Shown: in pieces, positions 1 through 8,276 of the stretch
Layout: each line of letters opens with the position of its first letter
How positions within the stretch are numbered: the stretch's first letter is position 1
DNA from: JANQMY01 sp965227095
GTDB taxonomy: Bacteria > Pseudomonadota > Alphaproteobacteria > JANQMY01
Assembly: GCA_965227095.1 (NCBI GenBank)
Contig: CBDDFL010000002.1
Location: 62,001 to 126,000 of the forward strand
DNA: 64,000 bases
Reading direction: 5' to 3'
Position numbers and translations under genes: made by a program
The notes under the pieces: model-generated
What the model was told of the DNA's origin: nothing
The model's input: the letters and a program-made list of their open reading frames with translations, nothing else
Databases searched by the model: none

Positions 1-151
1 TGCCTTCCTCTCTCAGGCACCGGAGATGAATGTACTGCGCCATGCTGAGCCCGGTTTCGCGCAACTGCTCCTGCAGCAGCTTACCATAAAGATGATGCGC
101 CAGGCGGAGCGACGCCCCAAGACCACGTTTCTTGGAAGGTGATTGCGGCAC
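1..151 (-). CDS. MarR-family transcriptional regulator (N-terminal part; runs off the left edge)
   Basis: Reading leftward from a GTG at 151, the frame is open to the window edge (about 50 codons). The sequence LRLAHHLYGKLLQEQLRETG, followed by LSMAQYIHLRCL, has the first-helix and helix-2 pattern of MarR-type winged-helix repressors. The start is fixed by an in-frame TAG just upstream and a G-rich ribosome site about 9 bases before the GTG. It is divergent from the Rieske/amidohydrolase operon, the usual layout for a MarR protein controlling an adjacent catabolic operon and itself. The DNA-recognition helix and dimer region lie outside the window, so the ligand class cannot be judged. Confidence 0.72.
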   Translation of the reverse strand, partial: MPQSPSKKRGLGASLRLAHHLYGKLLQEQLRETGLSMAQYIHLRCLREEG

Positions 152-184
152 GACTTGCGCCCCCTAATTTAGATGTCTTATTTC

Positions 185-227
185 TTGACAATTCTAAAGC
201 TGTTCTTATAGTAAGGCAATCTTACTA
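185..227 (+). promoter_or_regulatory. Promoter with an overlapping inverted-repeat operator
   Basis: TTGACA (185-190) and TATAGT (207-212) are 16 bases apart and read toward the Rieske gene. A perfect inverted repeat, TAGTAAG-GCAAT-CTTACTA (209-227), covers the -10 box. Repressor binding there would block RNA polymerase. I infer that the divergent MarR protein is the repressor; the sequence shows only promoter and palindrome. Confidence 0.6.
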
Positions 228-265
228 ACTTGAAGCAAGACTGGGCAACAGACGGAGGAGCTAAG

Positions 266-631
266 ATGCCAGAAAGATTGCTATGCGCGGTGTCGGACTT
301 GAGCGACAAGACGGCAAAAATTTGCGAGGTCGACGGGATCGAGATCGGGGTCATTCGGCACAAAGGAGACATCGTTGCATATAAGAACGTGTGTCCGCAC
401 CAGGGCGGGCCGGTATGCGAAGGCCTAAAGATGCCGCAGGTCTGCGTCGAACTCGACGACCAGCAGCGCACGCTCCGGCAGACCTTCAACGAAGACGAAC
501 TGCATTTCGTTTGCCCGTGGCATGGCTGGGAATTCAAGATTGCGACGGGCGAAGCGGTCGGCGATCCGAAATACAAAATGAAACGCTACAACGTGGTGGA
601 GAGAGGGGGTGAGGTCTATGTCGAAATTTGA
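266..631 (+). CDS. Rieske-type [2Fe-2S] protein
   Basis: A 121-residue single-domain protein with both Rieske ligand motifs: CPHQGG (Cys43, His45) and CPWHGW (Cys83, His86). About 37 residues separate them, longer than in most small Rieske ferredoxins. Such proteins carry electrons to oxygenases or form part of ring-hydroxylating systems. The ATG at 266 is preferred over an upstream one because GGAGGAG lies 5 bases before it. The next gene starts inside its 3' end, so the two are translationally coupled. Its partner oxygenase is not visible here; the nearby CYP153 P450s are a possible but unproven electron acceptor across the mobile region. Confidence 0.85.
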   Translation: MPERLLCAVSDLSDKTAKICEVDGIEIGVIRHKGDIVAYKNVCPHQGGPVCEGLKMPQVCVELDDQQRTLRQTFNEDELHFVCPWHGWEFKIATGEAVGDPKYKMKRYNVVERGGEVYVEI

Positions 632-917
632 TCAAATAGCCACTGAAGCTCCTGCTCTGGACGCATCGCTCGATGCTGTCCTGAATGCACTTCGCAACCC
701 CGAAAGCAGTGGCCTGCGCGCCGAGCAACTTCAGGCGCTGCTTTCACACGCTGTGACTGCATATGCAAAACTTCGCGAAACCAATGACGGCTTGCCCGCA
801 TTCCCACGAGACAACGATGTCTCGGCGACAGCTGTCGCCATCGCCGCGACCGGCATTCTCGATGCCGCCGATATGGCGGTGTTCGAGTTGGGCATGTGGC
901 AGACACTAAATCCGTAA
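618..917 (+). CDS. Small hypothetical protein of the Rieske/amidohydrolase operon
   Basis: About 99 residues, acidic and alanine-rich, predicted mostly helical, with no motif I recognise. The start overlaps the Rieske gene by 14 bases and is preceded by a G-rich stretch (gaggggg). A GTG nine bases upstream (609) is an alternative. The next gene follows after 20 bases with a strong ribosome site, so it belongs to the same operon. It might be an accessory subunit of the enzyme encoded around it, but nothing in the sequence proves that. Confidence 0.65.
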   Translation: MSKFDQIATEAPALDASLDAVLNALRNPESSGLRAEQLQALLSHAVTAYAKLRETNDGLPAFPRDNDVSATAVAIAATGILDAADMAVFELGMWQTLNP

Positions 918-937
918 CACGAGGGGAGAGAGATAAA

Positions 938-1477
938 ATGTCATTAACGGGCAACACGATGAACTACAGTTCGGATAACGATCCGGCGATCCAGGAATTT
1001 AATACCAGCAAGCTGCTGAAGAACGCACGTAAGCAAGCGGAAGATCGCAACTACAAAGACTTCTTCATTTGCGATGTGGACAGCCACCACTATGAGACTG
1101 AGGCCTTGCCGGAAATCCTGCAGTACATGGACGACCCAGTGATGCGCCATCTTGGCTTGTCAGCCGGTAACGTTGGTCGAGCCGGCCTTATTCCGCAGGC
1201 GATCGGTTCGCAGGACATGGCTGGGCGCGTGACGCGCTATGCGGGTCGGGACAAAGAAATTGTCCCCGAAGAGCCGCACCGCGACATCACTTTGGCCCGG
1301 CGCTGGATGGACGCGATGGGTACGGATATGGCGTGCCTTTTCCCAACCCCAATGCTGCTGTTGGCGACGCACCCCCAAGTCGAGGTCGAGGTGGCAATGG
1401 CCCGCGCCTATAACCGTTGGCTGAGCGAGCGCATTCTTGAAGAAGACAATCGCCTCGTATCCATGGTTGTCGCGTAG
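938..1477 (+). pseudogene. Amidohydrolase-family gene, 3' end cut off by a tni transposon
   Basis: The protein begins MSLTGNTMNYSS and carries CDVDSHHYE near residue 50. The D-x-H in this motif resembles the N-terminal metal-binding motif of amidohydrolase-2 family enzymes (metal-dependent decarboxylases and hydrolases of the ACMSD type). Family members are usually 300-400 residues; here only about 177 native codons remain. Native sequence ends at 1467. The last codons and the TAG come from the transposon end (TGTCGCGTAG). GGGGAGAG before the ATG supports the start at 938. The C-terminal half with its catalytic Asp is absent, so the product should be inactive. Confidence 0.75.
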
Positions 1478-1584
1478 CCCTTAATTGTGAGATGAGAAAT
1501 CCAACGAAATCAACGGCCTTGCTTTGCCCTTAAATATGATATTTTGCCTTTAAATCCGATATTTTTGCCCTTAAACCTGAGACA
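1477..1584 (+). repeat. Four TniA-binding-site-like repeats in the left end of copy 1
   Basis: Four direct repeats of about 18 bases begin at 1477, 1526, 1546 and 1567, each of the form GCC(C/T)TTAA followed by a TGAnA- or CGAnA-like half. Two more in opposite orientation occur in the right end (4906-4923 and 4947-4964). Tn7-like and tni elements bind their DDE transposase to repeated terminal sites of this kind, with more sites at one end than the other. The role is inferred from that family; the repeats themselves are plain in the sequence. Confidence 0.75.
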
Positions 1585-1613
1585 GGGTTCGCAGCTTCGT
1601 GTGGCAAATATTG

Positions 1614-3248
1614 ATGGATGATGATCGCGAAGACTTCGTTGCCGCTGGTGCTGAGGAGGCGCGCAGGGCGGCCGTTCTGCGTCCGCTTGTTCAGGCATAT
1701 CTCAAAGGAACTGGCAGTCTGGAAAGTGGCATCAATGACGCCGTTTGGGAGCTTGGTGTCAGCAGGGCGACTGTCTGGCGCTGGATAAAGCGTCTGGCCG
1801 AAGAGGGTGGGCGCACCAGCGCGCTGGCTTCTCGGAAACGGGGCCGCCCGACTGGTACAACCTTGATATCCGGCAAGGTGGAAGCGGTGATCGAAGAACA
1901 TCTTCGCCGTTATTTCTTACGGCGGGAACGCCCAAGCCTGTCGCGCATCGTGACAGAAATCCGAAGCGCGTGCTGGCAGCAGGGCTTGCAACCGCCGACA
2001 CGTCGGACGGTTCAGCGCAGGCTGGATGCAATGGATGCCCGTGAAATTGCCAAGGCACGCGAAGGCGCAAAGGCGGCCCGCCAGAAATTTGCGCCGGTCG
2101 TAGGCGACAACAAGGCAAACCGGCCACTGGAGGTCGTGCAAATCGACCATACGCCTGCGGACATCATTCTCGTCGACAGTTTTGAACGCAAACCAATTGG
2201 GCGGCCTTGGGTCACGCTGGCGATCGACGTCGCAACGCGGATGGTGACCGGATATTACACCTCTCTCGAGGCACCTTCGCGTCTGTCGGTGGCGCTTTGC
2301 CTGACACAGGCTGTGGCCCCCAAGGCGGAACTTCTGGCGGAATTGGTGCGCAATGTTCCTTGGCCCGCGCAGGGTAAACCGCATAGCATCCACGTCGATA
2401 ACGGGCGCGATTTCCGGTCGCATGCCTTTCGGTCGGCATGTGCGGAATGGGGGATCGATCTGGTCTATCGGCCGCCAGGCAGTCCTCATTTCGGAGGGCA
2501 CATCGAACGATTGATCGGCACGATGATGGGGGCCGTGCACCTGTTGCCTGGAACAACGCAATCCTCGGTCGTGGCCAAGGGCGACTATGACGCCGAGGGC
2601 ATGGCCACGATGACCTTAAGCGACTTCGATCGCTGGTTTGCTCTGGAAATCTGCCGCTACAACAACAGCATTCATTCAAGTCTTGGCTGCACGCCCGTTG
2701 CCAAATGGGAGGCGCTCTCAGAGCAAATGATGGGCGATATCCCCTTCGAGATTGAAGCCTTTCGGGTGAGCTTTCTGCCAAGTGAACTGCGCAAGGTCAG
2801 GCGTGACGGCATCCATCTGTTCCAGATACGGTACTGGTCCGATGCGCTTGCAGGCCACATCGGGCGCGGGGATGGAAAGGTGGTCGTCCGCTACGACCCT
2901 CGCGACCTCTCGGTGATCTGGGTCGAACTGGATAATGACCGATACGTCGAAGCTCGGTACCGAAACCTGGAAATTCCGCCTGTGTCGCTCTGGGAATATC
3001 GCGAAGCCATGAGGAATGCCCGTGCCCTTGGCAAGTCCGGGTCCAATGAGCTGGTCCTGGCTGAGCTGATCCGACAGCAACGCCAAATCGAGTCTGAAAG
3101 CCGGAGCCTGACGAGGGCCGAACGCCGATCCCGTGAAAGAAAAGGGACATTGGAGGGCGCCAACTCGGCCGTCTCAACAACCGAAGGGCTGCGCGCGATC
3201 GATACGGGTGATACATCGCGCCCATTGTTCAAGGTGGAGAGATGGTGA
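1614..3248 (+). CDS. tniA: DDE transposase TniA (TnsB-like), copy 1
   Basis: A transposase of about 544 residues that cuts and joins the transposon ends. It has an N-terminal helix-turn-helix (VSRATVWRWIKR, residues 49-60), a Mu-type DNA-binding middle and a retroviral-integrase core. The acidic triad is visible as Asp178 (QIDHT), Asp262 (VDNGRDF) and Glu298 (GGHIERL), with the classic 35 residues between the last two. A C-terminal Mu/TniA beta-barrel segment follows (YWSDALAGHIG region). The ATG at 1614 is the likely start; an in-frame GTG at 1599 is possible and no clear ribosome site decides it. The stop is two bases before the tniB start. Confidence 0.92.
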   Translation: MDDDREDFVAAGAEEARRAAVLRPLVQAYLKGTGSLESGINDAVWELGVSRATVWRWIKRLAEEGGRTSALASRKRGRPTGTTLISGKVEAVIEEHLRRYFLRRERPSLSRIVTEIRSACWQQGLQPPTRRTVQRRLDAMDAREIAKAREGAKAARQKFAPVVGDNKANRPLEVVQIDHTPADIILVDSFERKPIGRPWVTLAIDVATRMVTGYYTSLEAPSRLSVALCLTQAVAPKAELLAELVRNVPWPAQGKPHSIHVDNGRDFRSHAFRSACAEWGIDLVYRPPGSPHFGGHIERLIGTMMGAVHLLPGTTQSSVVAKGDYDAEGMATMTLSDFDRWFALEICRYNNSIHSSLGCTPVAKWEALSEQMMGDIPFEIEAFRVSFLPSELRKVRRDGIHLFQIRYWSDALAGHIGRGDGKVVVRYDPRDLSVIWVELDNDRYVEARYRNLEIPPVSLWEYREAMRNARALGKSGSNELVLAELIRQQRQIESESRSLTRAERRSRERKGTLEGANSAVSTTEGLRAIDTGDTSRPLFKVERW

Positions 3249-3249
3249 A

Positions 3250-4131
3250 TTGAGGGCAGGAAAAACAGAGGAAGACGGTCGGATCACCCTCATTCAATCG
3301 GATATCTGGATTGGCTTTCCGCGGGCCGAACAAGTTCTGGACCGTTTGCAGTGTATGATCGAAGCGCCAAGGCAAACCCGTATGCCTGGCCTTCTTGTGC
3401 ATGGCGCGTCCGGGATCGGAAAGACGATGATCGCCCGCAATCTTTCGCGCAGATATGCACCGGAATATGACCCAGCATCGGGAATTACGCGAACGCCGCT
3501 GTTACTGTTACAAGCACCACCAGCTCCCGACGAACGACGGTTCTATCTGCACATCCTGGCGACCGTCGGGGCACCGGCCACGGCACTGAGCGCGCGCGCT
3601 CAAAATGTGGCCTCCCTCGAAGTCCGTGTCGTCGCGCTCTTGCGCGACCTTGGCCTGCGGATGATCATGATCGACGAAGTCCACAACCTCTTGGCCGGGA
3701 CCCACCGCGAACAGCGCCGCTTTCTCAATGTTCTGCGGTATCTCAGCAATGAACTCGAAGTGTCGCTGGTCTGCCTGGGGGTCAGCGAGGCCGTCGATGC
3801 CATCCGTGGTGATATCCAGCTTGCCAGGCGGCTGGACGAACATCACCTTCCAAACTGGCGCGACGACGCCGAGTTCTCGGACATGATCCAGACACTCATC
3901 GCGGCAATGCCCCTCGAGAAGAAATCCAATCTGAAGGTCAAGTCACTAAAGCAGATACTTGCGCTGACCGGCGGGGTGACCTCGCGCATCTTCGCCCTGA
4001 TCAAGGATCTTTCCATCGACGCCATTGTCACAGGTGATGAATGCATCACCGATGACGCAATCGCAAAATGGACGCCGGTTTGGTCGCGCCATGCGAACCC
4101 CCATCGGCGGCTCGAGAAGTCCGGGGTGTGA
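3250..4131 (+). CDS. tniB: AAA+ ATPase TniB (TnsC-like), copy 1
   Basis: An ATPase that would select target DNA and activate the transposase. Walker A is GASGIGKT (residues 52-59) and Walker B is MIMIDEVH (138-145). Length is about 293 residues, normal for TniB. The frame stays open further upstream, but a TTG at 3250 with GGAGAG eight bases before it, directly after the tniA stop, is the natural start. The last codons overlap the tniQ start (GTGTGA), so the two are coupled. Confidence 0.9.
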   Translation: MRAGKTEEDGRITLIQSDIWIGFPRAEQVLDRLQCMIEAPRQTRMPGLLVHGASGIGKTMIARNLSRRYAPEYDPASGITRTPLLLLQAPPAPDERRFYLHILATVGAPATALSARAQNVASLEVRVVALLRDLGLRMIMIDEVHNLLAGTHREQRRFLNVLRYLSNELEVSLVCLGVSEAVDAIRGDIQLARRLDEHHLPNWRDDAEFSDMIQTLIAAMPLEKKSNLKVKSLKQILALTGGVTSRIFALIKDLSIDAIVTGDECITDDAIAKWTPVWSRHANPHRRLEKSGV

Positions 4132-4919
4132 AGCCGCACCCGCTGCCCAAGACTGTCGCGCCGCTGCCCGACGAGTTGTTGTCAGGTTGGTTGTCTAGGC
4201 TGGCGGCGGCCAACTACTGTGATGATGCGGAACTACTGGCTCATCTCAGAATCGATACCGCGCATGGCACCGCCTTGAACTTCAACGTCGACGCGGCTGC
4301 GGCGGCGAAGATTGCCAACGCCGCACGGATTGACCCAGATGTTGTGCGATCTTTGACCTTCCCAGCAATGACGACACGAGAAGCCTCGCTGACGGCCCAG
4401 ATACCATTCCAGCATTGCCTGCAATGTTCCAGAGAGGGCCTTTCGCTCAAGCATTGGAGGCGAGCCTGGGCATTCGACTGCCAGGTTTGTGGGACGAGAC
4501 TTGTGCCGACGCTCGGCAAGGCCAGTGGCGAACAGATGCCCGAAAAGCTGATAAATCGTGCGCGCAACGGCGCCGCGCGGCTTGAATACGCCGCGCGATT
4601 ACGCAGCTCCAAGCAATTTCGGCGCGCAATGCGCGCGGTCACCTTTGCCATATCATTAAAGGCCTTCCGCGGAGATCCGTTATACGCTCTTCAGGGCCAC
4701 AGGCTGGAAGTAAGGCTGTTTGGCCTTGCTGCAATTGATGCAGCCCAATCCCGTCCACTGGTCAAAGCGGCCATCTCAAGCTCCGGCATCGACGACTATG
4801 CAAGGGTTGCTCTATTGCGCGCCTTCGATAAGGAGCCACGTCTGCTTGCCGCGGTTGTTTACATCGCCCGGCAGCGCGCGAAAAGCATAGGCGCGATGGC
4901 AGTGGAATCTCATAATTAA
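4128..4919 (+). CDS. tniQ: Target-site protein TniQ, copy 1
   Basis: About 263 residues. It opens with the TniQ signature PDELLSGWLSRLA and has a zinc-ribbon pair, CLQC (97-100) and CQVC (118-121). TniQ/TnsD proteins link the ATPase to the insertion target. The GTG at 4128 overlaps the tniB stop; the open frame further upstream lies inside tniB. The C-terminal part is short compared with TnsD proteins, so recognition of a fixed attachment site is less likely. The stop codon sits inside the innermost right-end repeat. Confidence 0.9.
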   Translation: MKPHPLPKTVAPLPDELLSGWLSRLAAANYCDDAELLAHLRIDTAHGTALNFNVDAAAAAKIANAARIDPDVVRSLTFPAMTTREASLTAQIPFQHCLQCSREGLSLKHWRRAWAFDCQVCGTRLVPTLGKASGEQMPEKLINRARNGAARLEYAARLRSSKQFRRAMRAVTFAISLKAFRGDPLYALQGHRLEVRLFGLAAIDAAQSRPLVKAAISSSGIDDYARVALLRAFDKEPRLLAAVVYIARQRAKSIGAMAVESHN

Positions 4920-4973
4920 GGGCAAAAAATATCCCCGAACGCGTCGTGTCTCAGATTTAAGGGCAACGCGACA
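4906..4973 (-). repeat. Right end of tni copy 1 (two repeats plus terminal inverted repeat)
   Basis: On the complementary strand the end reads TGTCGCGTTGCCCTTAAATC, followed by a second GCCCTTAATTATGAGA unit that overlaps the tniQ stop codon. With four repeats at the left, the element has asymmetric ends, as in Tn7 and Tn5053 relatives. Confidence 0.75.
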
Positions 4974-4974
4974 C

Positions 4975-5109
4975 TTGGTCAAGGATCTGTCCATCGACGC
5001 GATCATCAGCGGTGACGAGTGCGTCACTGATGATGCCATCGCAAAATGGACACCGGTCTGGTCGCGCCATGCAAACGCTCAGCGACGGCTCGAGAAATCT
5101 GGGGCGTGA
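4975..5109 (+). pseudogene. tniB 3' fragment of the third tni element
   Basis: The frame reads LVKDLSIDAIISGDECV and on to ANAQRRLEKSGA, aligning with the tniB C-terminus of copy 1 (LIKDLSIDAIVTGDECI, then ANPHRRLEKSGV). No Walker motifs remain. The stop overlaps the start of the following tniQ as in the intact elements. Confidence 0.85.
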
Positions 5110-5897
5110 CGTGTATCCCGCTGCCGATATCGGTGACGCCAGTGCCGGACGAGTTGCTTTCTGGTTGGTTATCGCGACTGGCCGCTTCCAATCATTGCGA
5201 GGTAGCAGACCTGCTCGCCCATATCGGGATCGACGCAAAATATGCTGCAGCCCTTGATTTTGATCTCGACATGCTGGCCGCGGATAGGATTTCCGTTGCG
5301 GCGCGCTTCGATCCAGCGTTCGTGTCGTCGATGACTTTCGCGGCGATGCCGGAAGCAGAGATGCGGTTGACCGCACAGGTGCCGTTCCAGGCTTGCACAA
5401 GCTGCGCTGATGGCGGCCTTGAGCTCAGGCACTGGCGTAGGGCCTGGGCGTTCGACTGCCAGATTTGTGGTGCCCGGCTTCTTCCAAAGGCCGACAGGCA
5501 AAATGGCGCAGCGGTCTCCGAAAAGCTGGTTGATCGTGCCCGCCGGGGGGCACGGATCCTGGAGCGTGTCGCGGTGTCGGGCAGCGCGCGTCAACTACGC
5601 CGAGCCATGCGGGCGGTCACCTTCGCGATGGGACTCAAAGCTTTATGTGGAGACCCTTTCTTCGCGCTTCAAAGCCCCCGCCCGAACATAAGGCTCTTCT
5701 GCCTTGCCGCCATTGCCTCCGCCCAATCACGTCCACTGGTAAAGGCTGCGTTGTGCAGCATGGACATCGACGTCTACGCACGAGTTGCCCTGCTTCGCGC
5801 CTACGATAAGGAGCCCCGACTGCTTGCAACCGTCGACCAGATTGCTCAGCGGATGCGACTACGCGTCGGCGGTTCAGCCACCTCATCTCAAATTTAA
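5106..5897 (+). CDS. tniQ: TniQ paralogue of the remnant element
   Basis: About 263 residues, starting at a GTG that overlaps the tniB-fragment stop. It keeps the N-terminal PDELLSGWLSRLA motif and both zinc pairs (CTSC and CQIC). It is clearly homologous to the intact TniQ but diverged throughout. It is still open and could be made, yet it lacks a full partner TniB and TniA of its own. Cross-complementation by the intact copies is conceivable because the ends are so similar. Confidence 0.85.
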   Translation: MTCIPLPISVTPVPDELLSGWLSRLAASNHCEVADLLAHIGIDAKYAAALDFDLDMLAADRISVAARFDPAFVSSMTFAAMPEAEMRLTAQVPFQACTSCADGGLELRHWRRAWAFDCQICGARLLPKADRQNGAAVSEKLVDRARRGARILERVAVSGSARQLRRAMRAVTFAMGLKALCGDPFFALQSPRPNIRLFCLAAIASAQSRPLVKAALCSMDIDVYARVALLRAYDKEPRLLATVDQIAQRMRLRVGGSATSSQI

Positions 5898-5951
5898 GGG
5901 CAAGAAAGGCCGGAAAACGCGCCGTGTCTCGGATTTAAGGGCAAGGCGACA

Positions 5952-6481
5952 CCCACTTCCGAGAGAACCAGGAACGGTTGCCTGACCATGCTGCGGCTGC
6001 CATCCATGCGTTGATCTGCCAAGCGGAGGCGATTGCCGATCAGGCTGAGGCCCTGGAGAAACGGATCCTCGAGTGGCACCGGACGCACGAGACGAGCCGG
6101 CGACTGGCGACCATTCCCGGTATCGGACCGATCACCGCCAGCGCAATTGCTGCAAATGTTCCGGATCCGAGCCTGTTCCGCTCGGCACGACAGTTCGCGG
6201 CCTGGCTAGGCCTGACGCCACGGGCGAACTCAAGCAGTGGCAAGGATCGACAGACCGGGATCAGCAAGCAGGGTGATGGATATATCCGGCGACTGCTCGT
6301 TTCCGGCGCGACTGCGGTGCTTCGCTTTGCAAGGCAGGGCGATGCCGGCAAGGCTTGGATGCTTGGGCTTAAAGCACGCAAGCGACCGAAAGTCGTTGCG
6401 GTCGCGCTCGCCAACAAGACTGCCCGGATCGCTTGGGCGCTCCTGCGCCGCAACGAGATCTACGCGGCCCCTGTCTCCTGA
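5952..6481 (+). pseudogene. IS110-family transposase, C-terminal fragment
   Basis: The open frame starts at the tni junction (HFRENQERLP) and runs to a stop at 6481. It contains the transposase-20 signature IPGIGPITASAIAANV and the following FAAWLGLTPRANSSSGKDR, with the conserved serine region. The N-terminal DEDD catalytic domain is missing, removed by the insertion of the tni element. IS110 enzymes are normally 320-400 residues; about 175 remain. Confidence 0.85.
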
Positions 6482-6827
6482 GCGCGGAACCGCTGACGGA
6501 ATGCGTGAAGCTGAGAAGAGATGACAAACCGGTCGAACCGGGGATCGGGACACCCCAGGGGGTCAAGGCGCAGAAAGCGCGCAATTTTGATTGGGACCCG
6601 ATCCGCGGACTTCATCTGGGCCAGCGGCTAGACCGCACCACAAAGGCCGTAGACATGACTGCTTTCGGCATAGGCGCGTCAATTCCCAGCTTGCGCAGCA
6701 GGGGTCGTCCAGACATGGGAACACTTGCCCTCGCCAGAGATGCCCACTGCGCGTTGGCGACGGTCCACCAATGACTTGCGCCACCGGACCTGTGGGGGAA
6801 CCGGCGCAGCGCCAGTTCCCCATCGGC
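6482..6827. other. Non-coding stretch after the IS110 fragment
   Basis: 346 bases without a convincing gene. The first part is probably the 3' non-coding flank of the IS110 element. I cannot fix the element's end, because IS110 members lack terminal inverted repeats. The rest leads to the 3' end of the hydrolase gene. Confidence 0.4.
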
Positions 6828-8210
6828 TCATTCTGCCGGAACCCAGGGCCGGTTATAGGCTGCCACGCGCCAATCACCGTGTTCGATGAACCGGGGGGCG
6901 CTCCCGGTTTCCAGCGCCTCGGCTGCGGCGTTCAGCGCCTCGGGCGATGTCTCGGGCCAGGCGCCCGTTTCGATCCGTTCGACCAGGGTCTCGACGATGG
7001 CCGTGCTTTCGGCAGCCGTGAACTCGCAATGGCCCGTGCCCTGGACCAGCGACTGCCGATACAGATCGCCGGTACCCTGCTCCTGCACCAGCGCGCCGTA
7101 GCCTTCCATCAGCGTGTAGGGAATGGCCCAGTCGCCCAGCATGTGGATGCGGATCGCCGGAACCTGCAGATCGCCGGTCGTCGTGCGCCCGTCTGCGGCC
7201 CAGAAATCGCGCGCATAATCCGAGGCCGCGATGCGGGGGGCGGCGTCGATCCTGGCAATGTCGGCCTGAAGGTCCAAACCGGCCTGTTCGTAGAGCGCCT
7301 CAACCGTCCGCGCCATCGCGGGTGCGGCATTCTGGTAGAAGGCGGCATAGTCGACCCCCTCGTTCCCGGAAAGTTGCTGCCCCGATGCGGCGTTTTCGAA
7401 CAGAAGCCGCGAGGACCCGCCAACATTACCGCCGATGCGCAGCGCCGAGGCCACGATCATGTCGGCCATGGCGCCGGCATCCGCGGTGTCGGGTAGTTCG
7501 GTCCCCTCGACCATCCACGGCGACCACTGTCCGATGGCGAAGGCAAGCGCCAGCCGCGCGCGGCCCTCCGGGCTTTCGCCCGCCGTTTCGATGGCGGCCA
7601 TCCAGGACGCACGGATCGCGTCAAGGCTGCGCTCGCCACCCGCTCCGGCATTGGGCAGGCCGACGATGGCGAGATCGCTGGCCGGACCGTGCCCAGCGGC
7701 CTCATAGCTTTCGCCCAGCAGGGTCTGCATGGCGAACCAGCCATCCAGGAAACTGCTCATGATCCAGACCGGCGTATGGGCGGCAAGCACGGCGGCACCG
7801 TCGATCCTGTCCGGGTAATCCTCGGCCGAAGCGAGGCTGTCGAGCCCTCCGCCAGAACAGCCGTATTGCAGCACCATGTCAGGAGCGCGCTCCAGGTCCG
7901 TGAAAATGTCCTGAACAGCTTGTAGATTCAGGATTTCACGCTGCGGATCGTATTGCCACAGGCGCAGCGGGTGCCGGGCGAGCCCGGCGAAGGCATAGCC
8001 ACGACCGAGCAGGTCGTCATACCGCTGGACCGCTGACGCGACCGAAACGTTGCTGGCGAAATCCAGATCCCTGAGTAGTCGACCATTCCAGTTCTCGGGC
8101 ACGCGGATCAGCCATGCCGTCCCGTCCGGCAGGGTTCCCGCATGTTCGTTGAAGGCGGGCTGCTCCTGCGCCGACGCGAGCGGGCCGGCCAAATTGGCTG
8201 TCCGTGACAT
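6828..8210 (-). CDS. Alpha/beta-hydrolase-fold serine hydrolase (cargo between insertion sequences)
   Basis: 460 residues. The nucleophile elbow is GCSGG (in VLQYGCSGGGLDS, about residue 119), a GxSxG variant. A likely acid is in HMLGDWAIPYT and the histidine in GTGHCEF near the C-terminus, giving a plausible Ser-Asp-His triad in the right order. The substrate cannot be told; large insertions between strand and lid resemble esterase or tannase-like families. No clear signal peptide is seen. GGAGGA precedes the ATG, and a good promoter lies upstream. The gene sits alone between an IS110 fragment and an IS5-family element, so it was probably carried in or stranded by them. Confidence 0.75.
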   Translation of the reverse strand: MSRTANLAGPLASAQEQPAFNEHAGTLPDGTAWLIRVPENWNGRLLRDLDFASNVSVASAVQRYDDLLGRGYAFAGLARHPLRLWQYDPQREILNLQAVQDIFTDLERAPDMVLQYGCSGGGLDSLASAEDYPDRIDGAAVLAAHTPVWIMSSFLDGWFAMQTLLGESYEAAGHGPASDLAIVGLPNAGAGGERSLDAIRASWMAAIETAGESPEGRARLALAFAIGQWSPWMVEGTELPDTADAGAMADMIVASALRIGGNVGGSSRLLFENAASGQQLSGNEGVDYAAFYQNAAPAMARTVEALYEQAGLDLQADIARIDAAPRIAASDYARDFWAADGRTTTGDLQVPAIRIHMLGDWAIPYTLMEGYGALVQEQGTGDLYRQSLVQGTGHCEFTAAESTAIVETLVERIETGAWPETSPEALNAAAEALETGSAPRFIEHGDWRVAAYNRPWVPAE

Positions 8211-8276
8211 GAATTTCCTCCAGTTTGATGCAGCGATGAAATCCGGCTCCTCTTCCGGGGAACCATCGCCGGGAAA

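Larger units (their letters stand above)
1468..4973 (+). mobile_element. Minimal TniA-TniB-TniQ transposon, copy 1 (3,506 bp)
   Basis: The element is bounded by inverted ends TGTCGCGTAGCCCTTAA (left) and the complement of TGTCGCGTTGCCCTTAA (right). It carries only tniA, tniB and tniQ: no resolvase, integron, resistance or cas gene. This is the transposition core shared by Tn5053/Tn402 and Tn7-like elements. An apparently identical copy lies at 9768-13273. The five bases outside the two ends (ATGGT left, CTTGG right) do not match, so there is no target duplication and this copy has been rearranged since insertion. Its left end interrupts the amidohydrolase gene; its right end abuts the tniB remnant of a related element. 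Confidence 0.92.
4974..5951 (+). mobile_element. Right-hand remnant of a third, related tni element
   Basis: Directly after the end of copy 1, sequence resumes inside a homologous tniB (last 44 codons). A full tniQ paralogue and a right end closely similar to that of copy 1 follow (repeats at 5884-5901 and 5925-5942, final bases GGCGACA instead of GCGACA). The left two thirds (left end, tniA, most of tniB) are missing. The proteins differ at many positions from copy 1, so this is a distinct element, not a duplication. It had itself inserted into an IS110-family transposase gene. Confidence 0.85.

Noticed and set aside
2718..3225. Overlapping minus-strand frames inside tniA
   Set aside because: They are duplicated exactly in copy 2 because the DNA is, and have no protein-like motifs; TniA is the real product.
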